Below are positions 1 to 8,809 of a stretch of 64,000 bases of DNA, piece after piece (the stretch's first letter is position 1; every line of letters begins with the position of its first letter). This stretch comes from Curtobacterium sp. PhB115. Lineage in GTDB: Bacteria; Actinomycetota; Actinomycetes; Actinomycetales; Microbacteriaceae. Where the stretch lies: contig NZ_RJKR01000005.1 in assembly GCF_003752025.1 (NCBI RefSeq), positions 124,001 to 188,000 on the forward strand. The letters are read 5' to 3'. The translations under genes and the position numbers were made by a program. Under the pieces are notes generated by a model. The model was not told where the DNA came from, made no database searches, and worked only from the letters and a program-made list of their open reading frames with translations.

Positions 1-600
1 CGAGCTGCGGTCGTCACGCCCCCGGTAACCGCCGCGGTCATCACGCGGGGCAGACCCCCGGTAGCCGCCACGGTCATCACGGGGCGCGGCACCGCGGTCA
101 TCGCGACCCCGGTACCCACCACGGTCGTCACGCGGCGCCGAGTTCCCGCGGTAGCCGCCACGGTCGCCGCCGCCGGCGCGGTCGTCACGGCCGCGGTACC
201 CACCGCGGTCGTCACGCGGAGCCGAGTTGCCTCGGTACCCACCTCGATCGTCACGCGGAGCCGAACTGCGATCATCGCGACCCCGGTACCCGCCACGGTC
301 GTCACGCGGAGCCGAGCTGCCTCGGTACCCACCACGGTCATCGCGCGGAGCCGAACTGCGGTCATCACGGCCGCGGTAGCCGCCACGATCGTCGCGCGGC
401 GCCGAGCTGCGGTCATCGCGACCCTGGTACCCACCACGGTCATCACGCGGAGCAGAGTTGCCTCGGTACCCGCCACGGTCGTCACGCGGAGCCGAGTTGC
501 CCCGGTACCCACCACGGTCGTCGCGCGGCGCCGAGTTGCCCCGGTACCCACCACGGTCGCCACCGCGATCGTCACGGGACTCGTACCCGCCACGACGGTC
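1..600 (-). repeat. Coding minisatellite (RGG/DDR units)
   Basis: Imperfect in-frame repeats of about 39 and 51 bp (13 and 17 codons) fill most of this stretch. The shared core encodes DDRGGYRG followed by N/S-SAPR or RDDRSSAPR. Copies differ mainly at synonymous sites, which suggests the peptide pattern is kept by selection while the DNA drifts. Copy number probably varies between strains. Confidence 0.85.
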
Positions 601-789
601 GTCGTCACGCGGCGGACGTGCTCCCCCGCGGTCGTCGCGACCGTACCCGCCGGAGCGGCCACCGGCACTGGAGCCGGCCCCGCCGCGGCCGGGAGCCGAG
701 CGGCCGGGGCGATCCGGGCCTCCCGAGCGTCCGTTGCGGTCGTCTCTGTCTCGGGGCGCGCCGCGCCCCCGGTCGTCAAACCCGGCCAT
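1..789 (-). CDS. N-terminal repeat region of probable 23S rRNA pseudouridine synthase (RluB type), cut by window edge
   Basis: The frame is open from an ATG at 789 to the window edge (263 codons, no stop). Only a low-complexity, Arg/Gly/Asp-rich segment is visible: units such as DDRGGYRGNSAPR and DDRGGYRGRDDRSSAPR repeat about a dozen times, and no catalytic domain lies in the window. The RluB assignment rests on position: in actinobacteria the gene after scpB is usually an RluB-type pseudouridine synthase, often with a disordered basic N-terminal extension. The start overlaps the end of scpB by 14 nt, so the two are probably translationally coupled. It could instead be another RGG-rich RNA-binding protein. 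The frame and repeats are seen; the enzyme identity is inferred. Confidence 0.7.
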   Translation of the reverse strand, partial: MAGFDDRGRGAPRDRDDRNGRSGGPDRPGRSAPGRGGAGSSAGGRSGGYGRDDRGGARPPRDDDRRGGYESRDDRGGDRGGYRGNSAPRDDRGGYRGNSAPRDDRGGYRGNSAPRDDRGGYQGRDDRSSAPRDDRGGYRGRDDRSSAPRDDRGGYRGSSAPRDDRGGYRGRDDRSSAPRDDRGGYRGNSAPRDDRGGYRGRDDRAGGGDRGGYRGNSAPRDDRGGYRGRDDRGAAPRDDRGGYRGSAPRDDRGGYRGRDDRSS

Positions 790-1495
790 CGGGGATCCCT
801 TCGTTCTGCTCGAAGCCGTCCGCACCGTCGTCCAGGAGGGGCGAGATGAGCGGCAGCTCGTCGAGCGAGTTGATGCCGAGCTGCTGCAGGAGCAGATCGG
901 ACGTGACGTAGTTGATGGCGCCGGTCTCGGCGTCGGTGAACGACTCCTCGATGAGGCCGCGCGCGACCAAGGTGCGGACCACGCCGTCGACGTTGACGGC
1001 GCGGATCGAGGCGATCTGCGATCGGGTGATCGGCTGCTTGTAGGCGACGACCGCGAGGGTCTCGAGGGCGGCCTGGGACAGTCGCGCGGGGCGCTCGGCC
1101 TCGACGAACTGCTCGACGACGGCGTCGAGGTCCGATCGGACGTAGAAGCGCCAGCCGCCGCCGACCTCGCGGAGTTCGAACCCGCGCCGGACCGTGCCGT
1201 CGACCCCGTCGAAGTCGGCGACCAGGCGTTCGACCGCCTGGCGGACCGCTGGGACGGGGGCGTTCACGGCGGCGCCGAGGGCGACGAGCGACTGCGGTTC
1301 GTCGGCGATCATCAGGATCGCCTCGAGCTGGCGGTCGATCGGGGTCGACGGGTGCGCCTGCGGCGTGTGCTCGTGCTCGTGCTCGTGCTCGGCCGCTGCG
1401 CGTGCGTGGATCTCGTGTTCGATCGCGCGGGCGTCGGCCATCTCGTCGGCGCCACCGGGTTCGGCACTGGACGTGTCGTGCGCGTCATCCGTCAT
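776..1495 (-). CDS. scpB: Segregation and condensation protein B
   Basis: ScpB (239 aa) is the winged-helix partner of ScpA in the SMC-ScpAB condensin that compacts and segregates chromosomes. After a 50-residue low-complexity N-terminus with a His-Glu run (EHEHEHEH), the conserved domain begins near residue 54 (RQLEAILMIADEP) and contains the family signature ALETLAVVAYKQPITR and the end motif TSDLLLQQLG. The ATG at 1495 overlaps the end of scpA by 11 nt, and its own end overlaps the next gene, so scpA, scpB and the rluB-like gene form one translational unit. Upstream in-frame codons would lie inside scpA and are unlikely starts. Confidence 0.95.
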   Translation of the reverse strand: MTDDAHDTSSAEPGGADEMADARAIEHEIHARAAAEHEHEHEHTPQAHPSTPIDRQLEAILMIADEPQSLVALGAAVNAPVPAVRQAVERLVADFDGVDGTVRRGFELREVGGGWRFYVRSDLDAVVEQFVEAERPARLSQAALETLAVVAYKQPITRSQIASIRAVNVDGVVRTLVARGLIEESFTDAETGAINYVTSDLLLQQLGINSLDELPLISPLLDDGADGFEQNEGIPDGRV

Positions 1496-2288
1496 AGTCG
1501 GCTCCCAGGTTGGCGAGGCTCTCGTCGGACCAGTCCTCGGCGGTCCATCGGAGCGTGAGTTCCCCGAGCGGCTCGAGTTGTTCGAACGAGATCGATGCGT
1601 TCCGGTACAGCTCCAGGATCGCGAGGAAGCGAGCCACCACGATACCCGTCTGGTCGACGCCCGCGACCAGTTCCCGGAACGAGACCCCCTCGCCGTCGCG
1701 CATGCGGAGGATCGAGACGACGATCGCGGCCTGCTCGCGGATGCTGATGAGCGGCGCGTGCAGGTGGTCGAGGCCGACGGTCGGGATCTCCCGCGGGGCG
1801 AACGCCAGCGTCGCGAGGGCAGCGAAGTCCTGCACCGACAGAGTCCAGACGAGCTCGGGCGTGCGGGCGCGGAAGCGTTCCTCGAGTCGGACGCTCCGGA
1901 CGTGCCGGCGGGACTCCACGCCCCACCGCTCCCCGAACCAGTCGGCTGCCTGCTTGAAGGCGCGGTACTGCAGCAGTCGCGCGAAGAGCAGGTCGCGGGC
2001 CTCGAGCAGCGCGACGTCCTCGGCGTCGACGAGCTCACCCTGCGGCAGCAGCCCGACGATCTTCAGGTCGAGCAGGGTCGCTGCGACGACCAGGAACTCG
2101 CTGGCCTCGTCGAGCTCGTCCGCCGACTCGGCCTGCCGCACGTACTGGATGAACTCCCCCGTCACCGCGCCGAGCGAGACCTCGGTGATGTCGAGCTCGT
2201 GCTTCGTGATGAGCGACAGCAGGAGGTCGAACGGGCCGTCGAAGTTGGTGAGCCGGACCCGGAAGCCCGCCTCAGGCGACGGCGCCAC
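1485..2288 (-). CDS. scpA: Segregation and condensation protein A
   Basis: ScpA (267 aa) is the kleisin subunit that bridges the SMC heads. The N-terminal motif LTNFDGPFDLLLSLITKHEL is diagnostic of the family, and the C-terminal winged-helix part (DQTGIVVARFLAILELYR) is also present, so the protein is complete. It starts with GTG at 2288 and overlaps the end of the upstream parA-like gene by 17 nt. Length is normal for actinobacterial ScpA. Order parA-scpA-scpB-rluB is conserved in actinobacteria, which supports all four calls. Confidence 0.95.
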   Translation of the reverse strand: MAPSPEAGFRVRLTNFDGPFDLLLSLITKHELDITEVSLGAVTGEFIQYVRQAESADELDEASEFLVVAATLLDLKIVGLLPQGELVDAEDVALLEARDLLFARLLQYRAFKQAADWFGERWGVESRRHVRSVRLEERFRARTPELVWTLSVQDFAALATLAFAPREIPTVGLDHLHAPLISIREQAAIVVSILRMRDGEGVSFRELVAGVDQTGIVVARFLAILELYRNASISFEQLEPLGELTLRWTAEDWSDESLANLGADYDG

Positions 2289-3147
2289 GCTGGACGAGCT
2301 CTCGTGCGAGCTGCCGGTAGGCGTGGGCCGCGGCGTGGTCCGGCGCGGTCTGGGTGATCGGCCGGGCGGACACCGTGGCGTCCGGGAACTTCACGGTGCG
2401 CCCGATGACGGTGTCGAGCACGCGGTCGTCGAAGGTGTCGACGACGCGCTCCATGACCTCGCGGGAGTGCAGGGTCCGAGAGTCGTACATCGTCGCCAGG
2501 ATGCCGTCGAGCGTCAGCGCCGGGTTGAGCCGGTCGCGTACCTTGTCGATCGTCTCGATGAGCAGCGCGACACCGCGCAGGGCGAAGAACTCGCACTCCA
2601 GCGGGATGAGCACGCCGTGCGCCGCCGTCAGGGCGTTCACGGTGAGCAGGCCGAGCGACGGCTGGCAGTCAACGAGGATCACGTCGTAGTCGTTGGCGAC
2701 CTTGCGCAGCACGCTCGCCAGGATCTGCTCGCGGGCGACCTCGTTGACCAGGTGGACCTCGGCAGCGGACAGGTCGATGTTCGCGGGGATCACGTCGAGC
2801 CCCGGCGTGTTCGTCGGCTGGATGACCTGCACCGGGTCCTTGATGGAGCCCATCAGCAGGTCGTAGACGGTGTGGATGTCGTGCGTCCGGACGCCGAGGC
2901 CCGCGGACAGCGCACCCTGCGGGTCGAAGTCGACGGCGAGGACCTTGCGGCCGTACTCCGCGAGCGCCGCACCGAGGTTGATCGCCGTCGTGGTCTTGCC
3001 GACGCCGCCCTTCTGGTTGCAGAGCGCGATGATGCGGGCGGGGCCGGTGCTGTTGAGCTCCTCGGGCACGGGGAACTCCCGGACGGGACGCCCCGTCGGA
3101 CCGTGGGAGGTCTCGCCGGTGGGGTTGATCGTCGGGTTCGTGCTCAC
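2272..3147 (-). CDS. ParA/Soj-family ATPase
   Basis: Deviant-Walker ATPase of the ParA/MinD superfamily (291 aa from GTG 3147). It has the P-loop KGGVGKTT (about residues 46-53), switch motif DFDPQGALS, and DCQPSLG. About 35 N-terminal residues before the domain are disordered. The position just before scpA matches the chromosome-partition-like ATPase found there in mycobacteria and relatives; no parB or parS lies nearby, so it may be an orphan ParA acting with condensin rather than the main partition ATPase. An ATG-equivalent start 14 codons upstream (3189) is possible, but GTG 3147 directly follows a purine-rich stretch. Confidence 0.88.
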   Translation of the reverse strand: MSTNPTINPTGETSHGPTGRPVREFPVPEELNSTGPARIIALCNQKGGVGKTTTAINLGAALAEYGRKVLAVDFDPQGALSAGLGVRTHDIHTVYDLLMGSIKDPVQVIQPTNTPGLDVIPANIDLSAAEVHLVNEVAREQILASVLRKVANDYDVILVDCQPSLGLLTVNALTAAHGVLIPLECEFFALRGVALLIETIDKVRDRLNPALTLDGILATMYDSRTLHSREVMERVVDTFDDRVLDTVIGRTVKFPDATVSARPITQTAPDHAAAHAYRQLARELVQRGAVA

Positions 3148-3249
3148 CCCGTCATCGTACCGGCGACGTCGCGCCGGCCGGGGCCGCACCGCCGCGGGCG
3201 GCGCAGGCCGCTGTCGCCGATCGTGGCCGTCCGGCGGCTGTCGCCGCCG

Positions 3250-4065
3250 TCAGGCTGCGCGCAGTGCGACACGCATGCTGTCGACCCGCTCGGCGATCAC
3301 GGCGTCCGTCGACCACCGCTGCTGCAGCCGTCCGACGAGCTCGCCGACCTGCTCGCGGTCGAGCCCGGGGTGCAACGCCAGTCCGACGGTCAGCTCCGGG
3401 CCGGCGAAGCGTCCGACCGGGTCACCGGGGGCGAGTTCGACACGGGCGACGCTGCGCTCCCCCACGACCGAGTCGGCGAACGCCTGGGCGACGTCGGGGT
3501 CCTCGAAGCACGGGGTCCACGGCAGGTCCTGGCCGAGCGCCCACACCGCGGGCCGACGGAGGACGAACTCCGTGGCTGACTTCGGGTCGAGCACGACCAG
3601 CTGGGTGTCCTCGCTCGCCGCGGCCATCGCGACCCGGCGGGACTCCACGGGCACCGGCCTTGCGTCGGGGTCCCAGGCGTGCATGGCATCGACCGACGTG
3701 AAGGCCGGCATGACGCTCCGACCGTCCGGACCGGCGACCGTCACGATGGAGAGCTCCTGGGTCTTGTCGACGAGCTTGCCGGCGTCGGTCTCACCGAGGT
3801 CACCGGCCTCCGCGATGAGCGGGATCAGCAGACGTGCGGTCCGGAGCGCCTGGACGATGGCCCCCTGCGAGGCGCCTCCCGACAGTGCGCCGATCGCCGC
3901 CACCACCGCGGGGTCGGCCAGGCCGTCGTCGTCGGCGAACGCGGTGTCGTGGTGGTCGAACGTGCGCCCCTCCCACGAGAAGCCGGCCGAGTCGCCCGCA
4001 CCACCCGGGGTGTGCGCGTCGTCGGTCTCGGGTCCGGTGCCGCGGCCGTTCGAGATGCCCGCCAC
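3250..4065 (-). CDS. SseB-family protein
   Basis: This 271-aa cytoplasmic protein has the SseB-type fold signature: a central stretch (LLIPLIAEAGDL, SIVTVAGPDGRSVMPAFTSVDAMHAW) in which a small domain reads out with 'lips of the tunnel' residues typical of the family. The function of SseB-like proteins in actinobacteria is unknown. It starts with GTG 4 nt after the stop of priA and is probably the last gene of the his operon; the same arrangement occurs in other Microbacteriaceae. The N-terminal 45 residues are Gly/Asp-rich and probably disordered. Confidence 0.8.
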   Translation of the reverse strand: MAGISNGRGTGPETDDAHTPGGAGDSAGFSWEGRTFDHHDTAFADDDGLADPAVVAAIGALSGGASQGAIVQALRTARLLIPLIAEAGDLGETDAGKLVDKTQELSIVTVAGPDGRSVMPAFTSVDAMHAWDPDARPVPVESRRVAMAAASEDTQLVVLDPKSATEFVLRRPAVWALGQDLPWTPCFEDPDVAQAFADSVVGERSVARVELAPGDPVGRFAGPELTVGLALHPGLDREQVGELVGRLQQRWSTDAVIAERVDSMRVALRAA

Positions 4066-4069
4066 GCCG

Positions 4070-4816
4070 TTACTCCGAGGCGATGTCGAGTGCGGCCGGC
4101 AGCGTGAACGCCCCCGAGTACAGGGCCTTGCCGATGATCGCGCCTTCGAGCCCGAACGGCACGAGTTCGCGGAGCGCCCGGAGGTCGTCGAGGGTGGAGA
4201 TCCCGCCGGAGGCCACGACGGGCTGGTCCGTGCGGTCGCACACCTGCCGCAGGAGCTCCACGTTCGGGCCCTGCAGCGTGCCGTCCTTCGTCACGTCGGT
4301 CACCACGTAGCGGGCGCACCCAGCCGCTTCGAGCCGGTCGAGGGCCTCCCACAGGTCGCCGGCGTCCTCGGTCCAGCCACGACTCGACAGTGTCGTGCCC
4401 CGGACGTCGAGCCCGACGGCGATCTGCTCGCCGTACTCGCCGATCACGCGGGCGGCCCAGTCCGGGTTCTCGAGCGCCGCGGTGCCGAGGTTCACGCGGG
4501 CGGCACCGGTGGCGAGGGCGGCTTCGAGCGAGGCGTCGTCGCGGATCCCGCCGGACAGCTCGACGGACACGCCCTCGACCTCGCGGATCGCGTGCGCGAT
4601 GACCTTGCGGTTGTCGCCACGGCCGAAGGCGGCGTCGAGGTCCACCAGGTGGATCCACTCCGCGCCCTGGTCGCGCCAGGTGCGCGCGGCGGCGACGGGG
4701 TCGCCGTACCCGGTTTCGCTGCCCGCCTCACCCTGGGTCAGTCGCACGGCCTGCCCGTCGACGACGTCGACAGCGGGCAGCAGGACGAGGGGCGAGGTGT
4801 CGGTGAGGTCGGTCAT
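4070..4816 (-). CDS. priA: Phosphoribosyl isomerase (HisA/PriA)
   Basis: A (beta/alpha)8-barrel isomerase of 248 aa that converts ProFAR to PRFAR in histidine synthesis. Catalytic Asp residues are visible in [10 protein letters not shown] and [16 protein letters not shown] and ASGGIST are the phosphate-binding loops. In actinobacteria lacking a trpF gene, this enzyme (PriA) also isomerises phosphoribosyl anthranilate; no trpF is in the window, so dual function is likely but not shown. The ATG at 4816 is 165 nt after the hisH stop, a gap that holds a degenerate copy of the GGAGGC repeat near 4926-4942. Confidence 0.93.
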   Translation of the reverse strand: MTDLTDTSPLVLLPAVDVVDGQAVRLTQGEAGSETGYGDPVAAARTWRDQGAEWIHLVDLDAAFGRGDNRKVIAHAIREVEGVSVELSGGIRDDASLEAALATGAARVNLGTAALENPDWAARVIGEYGEQIAVGLDVRGTTLSSRGWTEDAGDLWEALDRLEAAGCARYVVTDVTKDGTLQGPNVELLRQVCDRTDQPVVASGGISTLDDLRALRELVPFGLEGAIIGKALYSGAFTLPAALDIASE

Positions 4817-4981
4817 GGTCCTGTCGGTTTCGTCGTGGTTCTGGTGCTGTCGGCCGTGGGCCGCCGGCTGGGCTGCGGGCTGGTGCTGGTGCTCTCGGCC
4901 GCCGCTGGGCTGTCGGCTGGCTGTCGGCCTGGAGGCCCGTGGTGCGTCCAGTGCGGAGGTCCCGCCCCGCGTCGGCCGGGT

Positions 4982-5617
4982 TCAGAGCGAGCGGACCCAG
5001 TTGGTCAGCAGGCGGATGCCCGGCTCGCCGGACTTCTCGGGGTGGAACTGGGTCGCGGTGAGCGGCCCGTTCTCGACGGCGGCGATGAACTTCTGCCCGT
5101 GCTCGGCCCAGGTGAGCCGCGGCGCGCGGAACGGCCCGTAGGCATCGAGCGGGAAGTCGGTCACCCCGTAGGAGTGCACGAAGTAGAACCGCTCGTCGTG
5201 GAGGCCGTCGAACAGCACGGAGTCCTCGGGGGCCTGGACCGTGTTCCAGCCCATGTGCGGCAGGACCTCGGCCTGGAGTTCCTCGACCGTGCCCGGCCAC
5301 TGCCCGAGCCCCTCGACGTCGGCACCGCGCTCGATGCCCCGCGAGAACAGGACCTGCATGCCGACGCAGATGCCGAGCACCGGTCGGCCGCCCGCGAGAC
5401 GGTGGTCGACGATCTCGCCGCCCCGCACGCCCTCGAGCTGGTCGATGACGGCGGCGAACGCCCCCACCCCCGGCACGAGCAGCCCGTCGGCACGGAGCGC
5501 AGCCTGCTTGTCGGAGGTCAACGTGACCTCGGCACCAGCACGCTCGAGTGCCTTCGCGGCGGAGTGGACGTTGCCCGACCCGTAGTCGAGGACGACGACG
5601 TTCGGCTTCGCGGTCAC
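4982..5617 (-). CDS. hisH: Imidazole glycerol phosphate synthase, glutaminase subunit
   Basis: HisH (211 aa) is the class I glutamine amidotransferase that hydrolyses glutamine and channels ammonia to HisF. The nucleophile sits in [10 protein letters not shown] and the His/Glu of the triad in [10 protein letters not shown]. It starts with GTG, overlapping the hisB stop as GTGA, so translation is coupled. hisF is not in the window. Length is typical. Confidence 0.96.
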   Translation of the reverse strand: MTAKPNVVVLDYGSGNVHSAAKALERAGAEVTLTSDKQAALRADGLLVPGVGAFAAVIDQLEGVRGGEIVDHRLAGGRPVLGICVGMQVLFSRGIERGADVEGLGQWPGTVEELQAEVLPHMGWNTVQAPEDSVLFDGLHDERFYFVHSYGVTDFPLDAYGPFRAPRLTWAEHGQKFIAAVENGPLTATQFHPEKSGEPGIRLLTNWVRSL

Positions 5618-6216
5618 AGTGCTCCCTTGGTCGAGGGGATGCCGTCGACGCGCGGGTCGAGCTCGACCGCCTTGCGCATCGCACGCGCGAAGGCCTTGAA
5701 CTCGGCTTCGGCGATGTGGTGGGGGTCACGGCCCTCGAGCACGCGGACGTGCACCGTGATGCCGGCGTTGAAGGTGATCGCCTCGAAGACGTGGCGGATC
5801 ATCGAACCGGTGAAGTGCCCACCGATCCGGTGGAACTCGAACCCGGCCGGCTCGCCGGAGTGCACCAGGAAGGGGCGACCCGAGACGTCGACCACGGCCT
5901 GCGCCAGTGCTTCGTCGAGGGGGACGAGGGCGTCGCCGTACCGCCCGATGCCGGACCGGTCACCGAGGGCCTGCTTGATGGCCTGCCCGAGGACGATGCC
6001 GGTGTCCTCGACGGTGTGGTGCACGTCGATGTCGGTGTCGCCGGTCGACCGCACGCGCAGGTCGATGAGGGAGTGCTTGCTGAACGCCGTCAGCATGTGG
6101 TCGAAGAACGGCACACTCGTCGAGATGTCGGACGTTCCGGTGCCGTCCAGGTCGAGCTCGAGTTCGACGCTCGATTCGCTCGTGCTGCGGCTGATCGAGG
6201 CGGTGCGGGCGGTCAT
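5614..6216 (-). CDS. hisB: Imidazoleglycerol-phosphate dehydratase
   Basis: HisB (200 aa) dehydrates imidazole glycerol phosphate to imidazole acetol phosphate. The metal-binding motifs [28 protein letters not shown] and STKGAL are all present. It is the monofunctional form without a histidinol-phosphatase domain. The ATG overlaps the hisC stop as ATGA and its end overlaps hisH by 4 nt. Confidence 0.97.
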   Translation of the reverse strand: MTARTASISRSTSESSVELELDLDGTGTSDISTSVPFFDHMLTAFSKHSLIDLRVRSTGDTDIDVHHTVEDTGIVLGQAIKQALGDRSGIGRYGDALVPLDEALAQAVVDVSGRPFLVHSGEPAGFEFHRIGGHFTGSMIRHVFEAITFNAGITVHVRVLEGRDPHHIAEAEFKAFARAMRKAVELDPRVDGIPSTKGAL

Positions 6217-7346
6217 GCTCCAACCCTAACCGGCGGCTGCTCGGCGGCGACCTGCCGCATGGCGTCGAGGAAGGCGGTGGTCTCCTCTTCGGTTCCGGCG
6301 CTCACCCGCAGGTGGTTCGGGATGCCGAGGTCTCGGACGATGACGTCGCGCTCGAGCAGCGACTCGAACGCGGCGTGCGGGTCCGCCACCCCACCGAACA
6401 GGACGAAGTTCGACCAGGTCTCGTAGGTGCGGTAGCCCATCGCCCGGAGCTCGGTGACCATGCGGTCACGCTGCTGCTTGATGTCGTCGACCATCGCGAG
6501 CATCTCGGGTGCGTGCCGGAGTGCGGCGACCGCAGCCGCCTGGGTCAGGACGGACAGGTGGTACGGCAGACGGACGAGCCGGACGGCGTCGACCACCGCC
6601 GGGTGCGCAGCCATGTACCCGACGCGGGCACCGGCGAACGCGAACGCCTTGCTCATCGTCCGGGAGACCACCAGGCGCTCACGTCCGGGCAGCAGCGTGA
6701 GGGCACTCGGAGCGTCATCGGGCATGAACTCCGCGTAGGCCTCGTCGACCATCACGATGCCGTCCGTCGCGGCGTACGCGGCCTCGATCGTCTCGATCTG
6801 CAGCGGGGTGCCCGTGGGGTTGTTCGGCCCGCAGAGGAACACGATGTCCGGCTGGTGCTGCTCGATCGCGGCGACGACCGTCTCGGGCGAGATGCGGAAC
6901 TCGTCGTCGCGCTGCGCCGGGATCCAGGTGGTCCCGGTGCCCGACGCGAGGATCGAGTGCATCGAGTAGGTGGGCGGGAAGCCGAGCACCGAACGCCCCG
7001 GACCGCCGAAGGCCTGGAGCAGCTGCTGCAGTACCTCGTTCGAACCGTTCGCGGCCCACAGCTGCTCGGCGGAGAGGTCGTGCCCGAGGTAGTCGGCGAG
7101 CGACTGTCGGAGCTCGGTGAACTCCCGGTCCGGGTAGCGGTTCACCGTCGCGAGCGCCTGTCGGATCGAGGCGACGATGTCGTCGGCCACGTCGTCCGGT
7201 ACGGGATGCGTGTTCTCGTTGACGTTCAGCTGGACGCGGACGTGCTTCTGCGGAGCGCCGTAGGGGCTCTGACCGCGGAGGTCGTCTCGGATCGGGAGGT
7301 CTTCGAGCGTGAATGCCACCGATCCATCGTAGGCCGCTGGAGTCAT
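6213..7346 (-). CDS. hisC: Histidinol-phosphate aminotransferase
   Basis: Fold-type I PLP enzyme that transaminates imidazole acetol phosphate. The PLP lysine is K233 in [26 protein letters not shown] and VDEAYAEF are the usual cofactor motifs. It is the first gene of the hisC-hisB-hisH-priA-sseB unit. The start is uncertain: ATG 7346 gives 377 aa, but GTG 7319 begins exactly where homology usually begins ([16 protein letters not shown], 368 aa). Neither has a strong ribosome-binding site. Confidence 0.94.
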   Translation of the reverse strand: MTPAAYDGSVAFTLEDLPIRDDLRGQSPYGAPQKHVRVQLNVNENTHPVPDDVADDIVASIRQALATVNRYPDREFTELRQSLADYLGHDLSAEQLWAANGSNEVLQQLLQAFGGPGRSVLGFPPTYSMHSILASGTGTTWIPAQRDDEFRISPETVVAAIEQHQPDIVFLCGPNNPTGTPLQIETIEAAYAATDGIVMVDEAYAEFMPDDAPSALTLLPGRERLVVSRTMSKAFAFAGARVGYMAAHPAVVDAVRLVRLPYHLSVLTQAAAVAALRHAPEMLAMVDDIKQQRDRMVTELRAMGYRTYETWSNFVLFGGVADPHAAFESLLERDVIVRDLGIPNHLRVSAGTEEETTAFLDAMRQVAAEQPPVRVGA

Positions 7347-7383
7347 CCGGTGACCAGCCGTCCGGACGGCGCTGTTCGACTGC

Positions 7384-7761
7384 CTACTGACCAGAGGTGT
7401 ACTTGGTCGGGATGGCGATCTGCTCGCCGGCCTGCAGCGCGGAGCCGTCGAGGGCGTTGAGGCTCACGACGTCCTGCACGAAGTCGCGCGGATCGGCGTT
7501 CGGGGCGGTGTCCTCGGCCAGCTGCCAGAGCGTCTCGCCCGGCTGGATGGTCACGGTCTCGAAGTGGGTGCGCGCGCCGCCGGCGGAGGAGTCGCCCGCC
7601 GAGGCCTGCCCGCCGTTCAGCACGGCGAGGGCGACGACGATGAGGAGCGGGACCGCGGCGAGCGTCGTGAAGACGATCCGGCCGCGACGCGTCAGACGCA
7701 GGCGGGTACGCACGGCGGGCGCCGAGGTGCGCTGGAGGTCAGCGATGGCGATGGTGCTCAT
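7384..7761 (-). CDS. Membrane-anchored LysM protein, likely SOS cell-division inhibitor
   Basis: This 125-aa protein has a basic N-terminus, one membrane segment (about residues 30-51, [19 protein letters not shown]) and a C-terminal LysM domain ([15 protein letters not shown] to EQIAIP) facing the wall. A small LysM protein divergent from lexA is the arrangement of YneA in Bacillus, DivS in Corynebacterium and ChiZ in Mycobacterium, SOS-induced proteins that delay septation. Two SOS-box-like palindromes lie between it and lexA. ATG 7761 is preferred because GGGAAGG lies 11 nt upstream; an in-frame start 16 codons earlier would overlap the proximal SOS box. Role is inferred from domain plus context. 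Confidence 0.82.
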   Translation of the reverse strand: MSTIAIADLQRTSAPAVRTRLRLTRRGRIVFTTLAAVPLLIVVALAVLNGGQASAGDSSAGGARTHFETVTIQPGETLWQLAEDTAPNADPRDFVQDVVSLNALDGSALQAGEQIAIPTKYTSGQ

Positions 7762-7801
7762 GTCGTTCTTGCCTTCCCGTTCGGTGAACCGAAGTCGTGT
7801 A

Positions 7802-7817
7802 CCGAACATAGTTTCGA
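7802..7817. promoter_or_regulatory. Probable LexA box before the LysM gene
   Basis: CCGAACATAGTTTCGA matches the actinobacterial SOS consensus TCGAAC-N4-GTTCGA at 10 of 12 specified bases. It lies 41 nt before the LysM start, where a bound LexA would block transcription of that gene. Confidence 0.65.
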
Positions 7818-7874
7818 ATCAGACGACGCACAAGTCCTAGGAGTGGATTTCTGCGGGGTTTTCTTGCGACACGC

Positions 7875-7890
7875 TCGAACAGGTGTTTGT
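7875..7890. promoter_or_regulatory. LexA box before lexA
   Basis: TCGAACAGGTGTTTGT matches the SOS consensus in its whole left half and most of the right half. It overlaps the likely -35 element of lexA, which fits autorepression. Confidence 0.7.
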
Positions 7891-7913
7891 CCGGGGTTGA
7901 CCGGTCGGATACT
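7885..7913 (+). promoter_or_regulatory. Candidate lexA promoter
   Basis: GTTTGT (7885-7890) and GATACT (7908-7913) are separated by 17 nt. The -35 is within the SOS box. This would give a leader of about 75 nt. Base matches are modest. Confidence 0.4.
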
Positions 7914-7995
7914 GTTTCGATCGACTGGGACAAGTCAAACGGGGACCACCGACATTCCCGCCACGGCCGCTCAGCACCGACGAAAGCGAGACGAC

Positions 7996-8640
7996 GTGGT
8001 GGACGAACTGCGGGGCCAGAAGCCGCTGACCGCGAAGCAGCAGACGATCCTCGACGCGATCCGTGCGTCCATCGCCTCGCGGGGCTACCCGCCGAGCATG
8101 CGTGAGATCGGGGACGCGGCCGGCCTCTCGTCGCTCTCCAGCGTCTCCCACCAGCTCGGCCAGCTCGAGCTCGGCGGGTGGATCCGCCGCGACCCGAACC
8201 GTCCGCGTGCACTCGAGGTCCTGGTCGACGAGCCCACCGCGGCCGCCGACGGACCCGACGTCGACGCGACCACGCTCGTCCCCCTGGTCGGTCGGATCGC
8301 CGCCGGTGTCCCGATCACCGCCGAGCAGCACGTCGACGAGATCGTCCCGCTCCCCCGCCAGCTCGTCGGCACCGGCGACCTCTTCATGCTCAAGGTCGTC
8401 GGCGAGTCGATGATCGACGCCGCGATCTGCGACGGCGACTGGGTCGTCGTCCGGTCGCAGCAGACAGCCGAGAACGGTGACATCGTCGCCGCGATGCTCG
8501 ACGAGGAAGCCACCGTCAAGGTGTTCCGCCAGCGCGACGGTCACACGTGGCTGTTGCCGCGCAACTCCGCGTTCGAGCCGATCCTCGGCGACGCGGCCTC
8601 CGTGCTCGGCAAGGTGGTCGCGGTCCTCCGCTCCCTCTGA
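7996..8640 (+). CDS. lexA: SOS response transcriptional repressor LexA
   Basis: LexA (214 aa) represses SOS genes and cleaves itself on contact with RecA filaments. Visible parts, counted from GTG 7996: winged-helix DNA-binding domain at 10-70 ([30 protein letters not shown]), Ala103-Gly104 cleavage site in RIAAGVP, catalytic Ser138 (VGESMI) and Lys175 (ATVKVF). Two consecutive GTG codons (7996 and 7999) can start the protein; the upstream open frame crosses the SOS promoter and is not used. A strong palindrome lies after the stop. Confidence 0.97.
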   Translation: MVDELRGQKPLTAKQQTILDAIRASIASRGYPPSMREIGDAAGLSSLSSVSHQLGQLELGGWIRRDPNRPRALEVLVDEPTAAADGPDVDATTLVPLVGRIAAGVPITAEQHVDEIVPLPRQLVGTGDLFMLKVVGESMIDAAICDGDWVVVRSQQTAENGDIVAAMLDEEATVKVFRQRDGHTWLLPRNSAFEPILGDAASVLGKVVAVLRSL

Positions 8641-8667
8641 CCCCGGGACGGCGTCAGCCGGCCCAGC

Positions 8668-8727
8668 GCACAATCGAAATCGGCTCGAACCACGCGATCA
8701 CGTGGTTCGAGCCGATTTTTGTTGTGC
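8668..8727. terminator. Long palindrome between lexA and hflX
   Basis: A 17-bp perfect stem (AATCGGCTCGAACCACG with its complement, 6-nt loop) is followed on the plus strand by TTTTT-like sequence; outer arms GCACAA/TTGTGC extend it to 60 bp with three internal mismatches. It lies between convergent genes and can act as a terminator for both. Confidence 0.75.
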
Positions 8728-8809
8728 AGCGGTGAGCGGAACCGCAGCCGGAGCAAAGCCGCGCGACGGACGCTGGGCGGGCCTCCCGGCCGTCAGTCGG
8801 TGTCGACCG

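Noticed and set aside
1..600. CRISPR or non-coding repeat at the window start
   Set aside because: The repeats keep one open minus-strand frame over 263 codons with synonymous changes, so they are coding.
1375..1400. Metal-binding role for the EHEHEHEH run of ScpB
   Set aside because: It is a short low-complexity stretch in a poorly conserved N-terminus; nothing links it to metal.
458..6229. Long plus-strand open frames opposite scpA/scpB, parA and the his genes
   Set aside because: They are antisense shadows of well-conserved minus-strand genes; their proteins are Arg/Pro/Ser-rich with no domain, a usual effect of high GC.
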